This document shows positions 62,100 through 64,000 of a DNA stretch of 64,000 nucleotides, piece after piece; the stretch's first letter is position 1, and each line of letters begins with the position of its first letter. Made by a program: the position numbers and the translations under genes. The notes beneath the pieces were generated by a model. The model did no database searches. It saw only the letters and a list, made by a program, of their open reading frames with translations, and had not been told where the DNA came from. Source of the DNA: Polytrichum commune (lineage: Eukaryota; Streptophyta; Polytrichopsida; Polytrichales; Polytrichaceae). The DNA lies in contig OX485803.1 of the NCBI GenBank assembly GCA_950295325.1, positions 61,085,554-61,149,553 on the forward strand. Reading direction: 5' to 3'.

Positions 62100-62219
62100 G
62101 GGCTTGCTCTGAGGTGTAAGACAGTAGTGGAATCATTTGTCCTTCTGATTAAACACGTCACATGTGAATGTGGGGTTTTCACAAATACTATGTTAGTTCT
62201 TTCATATCAAAAGCAATAG

Positions 62220-63700
62220 GGAAAGATTTCTAAAACTTCAAATTCGTTGATGGTTTTTAATGCAAGGTATTGCACTACTCCTCTGCAAAACTAAATCTTG
62301 TGTGGTTTACTTACATATTTAATGCCGTGCATGAAGGCGAAAGAATATTTGAAAGCATTCAACAACTAGCTTCTCTGGTATGGCCTCTATTGCACACCCA
62401 CAATGTTCTACAACCCACATGGCTCAAGCAAAGCAAATTTGCAACAAAATTTTCAGACAAGGTAATTAAGTCTAGGTTTTTGCAATGCATTCAATCCATG
62501 ATTTTTGAAAATGTTATGTTAAGAGGTGCTACATATGTTCTTATTTATGACCATTTTTTCCTCTTTAGTCTTCCATAATTTGTTAACACAAGAATGCGAA
62601 GTGTCTCAAAATTCAAAAGTGGAGACGGACCAATATAGAGATGGAAGGTTTTATTCTCTTGTGGCTAATACACCAAGCACTTTGCTCAAGAGGTTCATCA
62701 ATGTACACCGGAGTACCATGATAGGTTTTGAAATAATATTTTTTTGAAGGACTTTGAGGACATGTGGCTTCTTGTGTTTTTAGAAGGTGTTAATGAATTC
62801 TTTGATTGAAGTGAAATTCCTACACAAACAAGGGGTTGAGAACCTTATGTTATTCTTATTTTCTACTGGGCATAAACACGTGTGTAAATTCTAAATAACT
62901 CTCATAAATTATCACCGGGCAAGTAGGTGCATGACTATCAAAAGAAAATTGTATGATATTTTTTGGATGTTCAACAATAAAGACTTCAAATGTCGAGATC
63001 TCATTGGTTCATACTGAATTTGAAGTCAAGGTAGCTAAATAATGCTATGATATAAGCTCGGCTCTTTCCAAAGTTGTTCTATTTGAATTAACTGCATCCA
63101 AAACCATAATTTTGAGGCAATGCTATATAATATTGCTTAAGTTAATTGACTTAATTTATTAATTAAGTCGAGACAAATTTATTCATGATGTGGCATCCAA
63201 GGCTCAAGTTAGGATACAACTTAAGACAATTTCAATGGTGTCTAATTTAAGTTCAAAACATTTTCATGGAATTAAATTTAGAAATCCATCAAACTCCTCA
63301 ATCTAGTTTCATTGAACATTGAATTCCAAATTGACAATGCTTGATGCAATATCAGTGATGTCTACAAGTATCACACAATTTTTCTATAAATCACTTTTTA
63401 AGAGTTAATTCTTTTATTTTTTTAATTAATTGATTAAAATAAAATAAAAACAAAAAAATCACTTCTCAATACTTATAACATTCCTCTAAGAAATTAGTTA
63501 TTACTGTGTAAGATATTTGTTTGTCTAAGACTCCAATGCTCGCTTAAGACCCAAACACATAATATTCCTCATTTACTCCAAGAAAAATAGTATCTATAAA
63601 TATTCTTAGCTGTTTAATATATTAGCTATAGTCATAAATTTCAACTAAAAGAAAAAGTCTTAGTTCACAGAACTTTCAAGTGAGATTGGAAGTGCACTTC
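62220..63700. other. AT-rich intergenic stretch, no gene seen
   Basis: No supported gene. Long A/T-rich palindromic patches occur near 63130-63180 and 63410-63450. Confidence 0.5.
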
Positions 63701-63708
63701 TATAAATA
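63701..63708 (+). promoter_or_regulatory. TATA box of the PLATZ gene
   Basis: TATAAATA lies 81 bp before the ATG at 63782, a normal plant position for a short 5' leader of about 50 bases. Confidence 0.55.
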
Positions 63709-63781
63709 AACAAGTTCTTTCTATTTTAAAGATTGTATAGAATAAAATCTCAATGTGTCAGAAGCTTTTCATCAACACAAC

Positions 63782-64000
63782 ATGGCGGATCCTACGCCAC
63801 AGATTCCCAGTTGGATGCGAGATTTTGTTCAAGGTACATATTTTCCTGATGTAAAAACTTGTTCTTGTACACATCTATCTCCATGTCAAAAGATGTATTG
63901 TATCGATTGCCGCCAAAGCAATATATGCGAGTTGCAATTTAAACCTGGAAGTTTGCATCACCAACACAAACATCTACAAACTCGAAAAGTGTCAAAGAGG
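63782..64000 (+). CDS. PLATZ-type zinc-binding transcription factor, 5' part
   Basis: PLATZ proteins are plant-specific zinc-dependent DNA-binding proteins that repress A/T-rich targets; they act in the nucleus. The ATG at 63782 opens MADPTPQIPSWMRDFVQGTY, matching the family's proline-tryptophan start. The Cys/His cluster follows: CSCTHLSPCQKMYCIDCRQ, NICELQ, then HHQHKHLQTRKVSKR. The spacing C-x-C-x2-H, C-x4-C-x2-C, C, H-x2-H fits the first PLATZ metal site and the start of the basic region. The frame is open to the window edge (73 codons), so the C-terminal half is missing. The Cys/His spacing and the K-V-S-K-R segment differ somewhat from angiosperm proteins, as expected for a divergent member. 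Confidence 0.8.
   Translation, partial: MADPTPQIPSWMRDFVQGTYFPDVKTCSCTHLSPCQKMYCIDCRQSNICELQFKPGSLHHQHKHLQTRKVSKR

Noticed and set aside
61830-62219. 129-codon plus-strand frame
   Set aside because: It is antisense to the copia gag fragment, which has a clear family motif on the minus strand.
1-64000. CRISPR arrays, bacterial operons, ribosome binding sites
   Set aside because: The genome is eukaryotic; the repeats present are minisatellites or transposon ends, with no regular spacer structure.

Overview
The window reads as nuclear DNA of a land plant or close relative. Genes are split by short GT-AG introns. They include a plastid RETICULATA-related protein, two plant-style SET/Rubisco-LSMT-like methyltransferases, the start of a PLATZ zinc-finger protein, and U2 snRNA genes with plant-type USE and TATA promoters. 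A roughly 20-exon gene for a PIBF1/CEP90-like centriolar-satellite coiled-coil protein suggests a lineage that still makes basal bodies and flagellated sperm (bryophyte, lycophyte, fern, cycad/Ginkgo grade or streptophyte alga). That placement is inference; no species is named. Most of the window is AT-rich, gene-poor and full of transposon remains.

Layout. 0-13 kb: an F-box-like relic, simple repeats, then a cluster of non-autonomous DNA elements (one hAT-type, three with TAA target duplications, one foldback, one long hairpin) and direct duplications. 13.1-21.0 kb, minus strand: two head-to-tail SET-domain genes almost without spacer. 21.9-25.5 kb: a complete but mutated hAT transposon with a perfect 8-bp target duplication. 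25.9 kb: an isolated exon resembling a targeting peptide beside a telo-box. 26-29.8 kb: no gene, one GC-rich minisatellite. 29.9-32.9 kb: a tandem array of U2 snRNA units (one good, one mutated, one truncated). 34.2 kb: a small intronless TPR-like gene. 35.3-44.9 kb, plus strand: the PIBF1-like gene, with repeats in its introns. 46.5-50.3 kb, minus strand: the RETICULATA-related gene (8 exons, 519 codons, all intron phases agree). 50.4-60 kb: mostly AT-rich sequence with an unidentified exon cluster at 55-57.3 kb. 59.9-62.1 kb, minus strand: a collapsed Ty1/copia retrotransposon. 63.7-64 kb: promoter and first 73 codons of a PLATZ gene running off the window.

These are unrelated single-copy or tandemly duplicated eukaryotic genes; there is no operon-like logic. 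Exon coordinates were set by hand from reading frame, splice dinucleotides and intron phase. They are firm for the RETICULATA-related gene, for the PIBF1-like exons between 36.6 and 43.9 kb and for the 3' six exons of the downstream SET gene. They are only approximate at the 5' ends of the SET genes and at both ends of the PIBF1-like gene.
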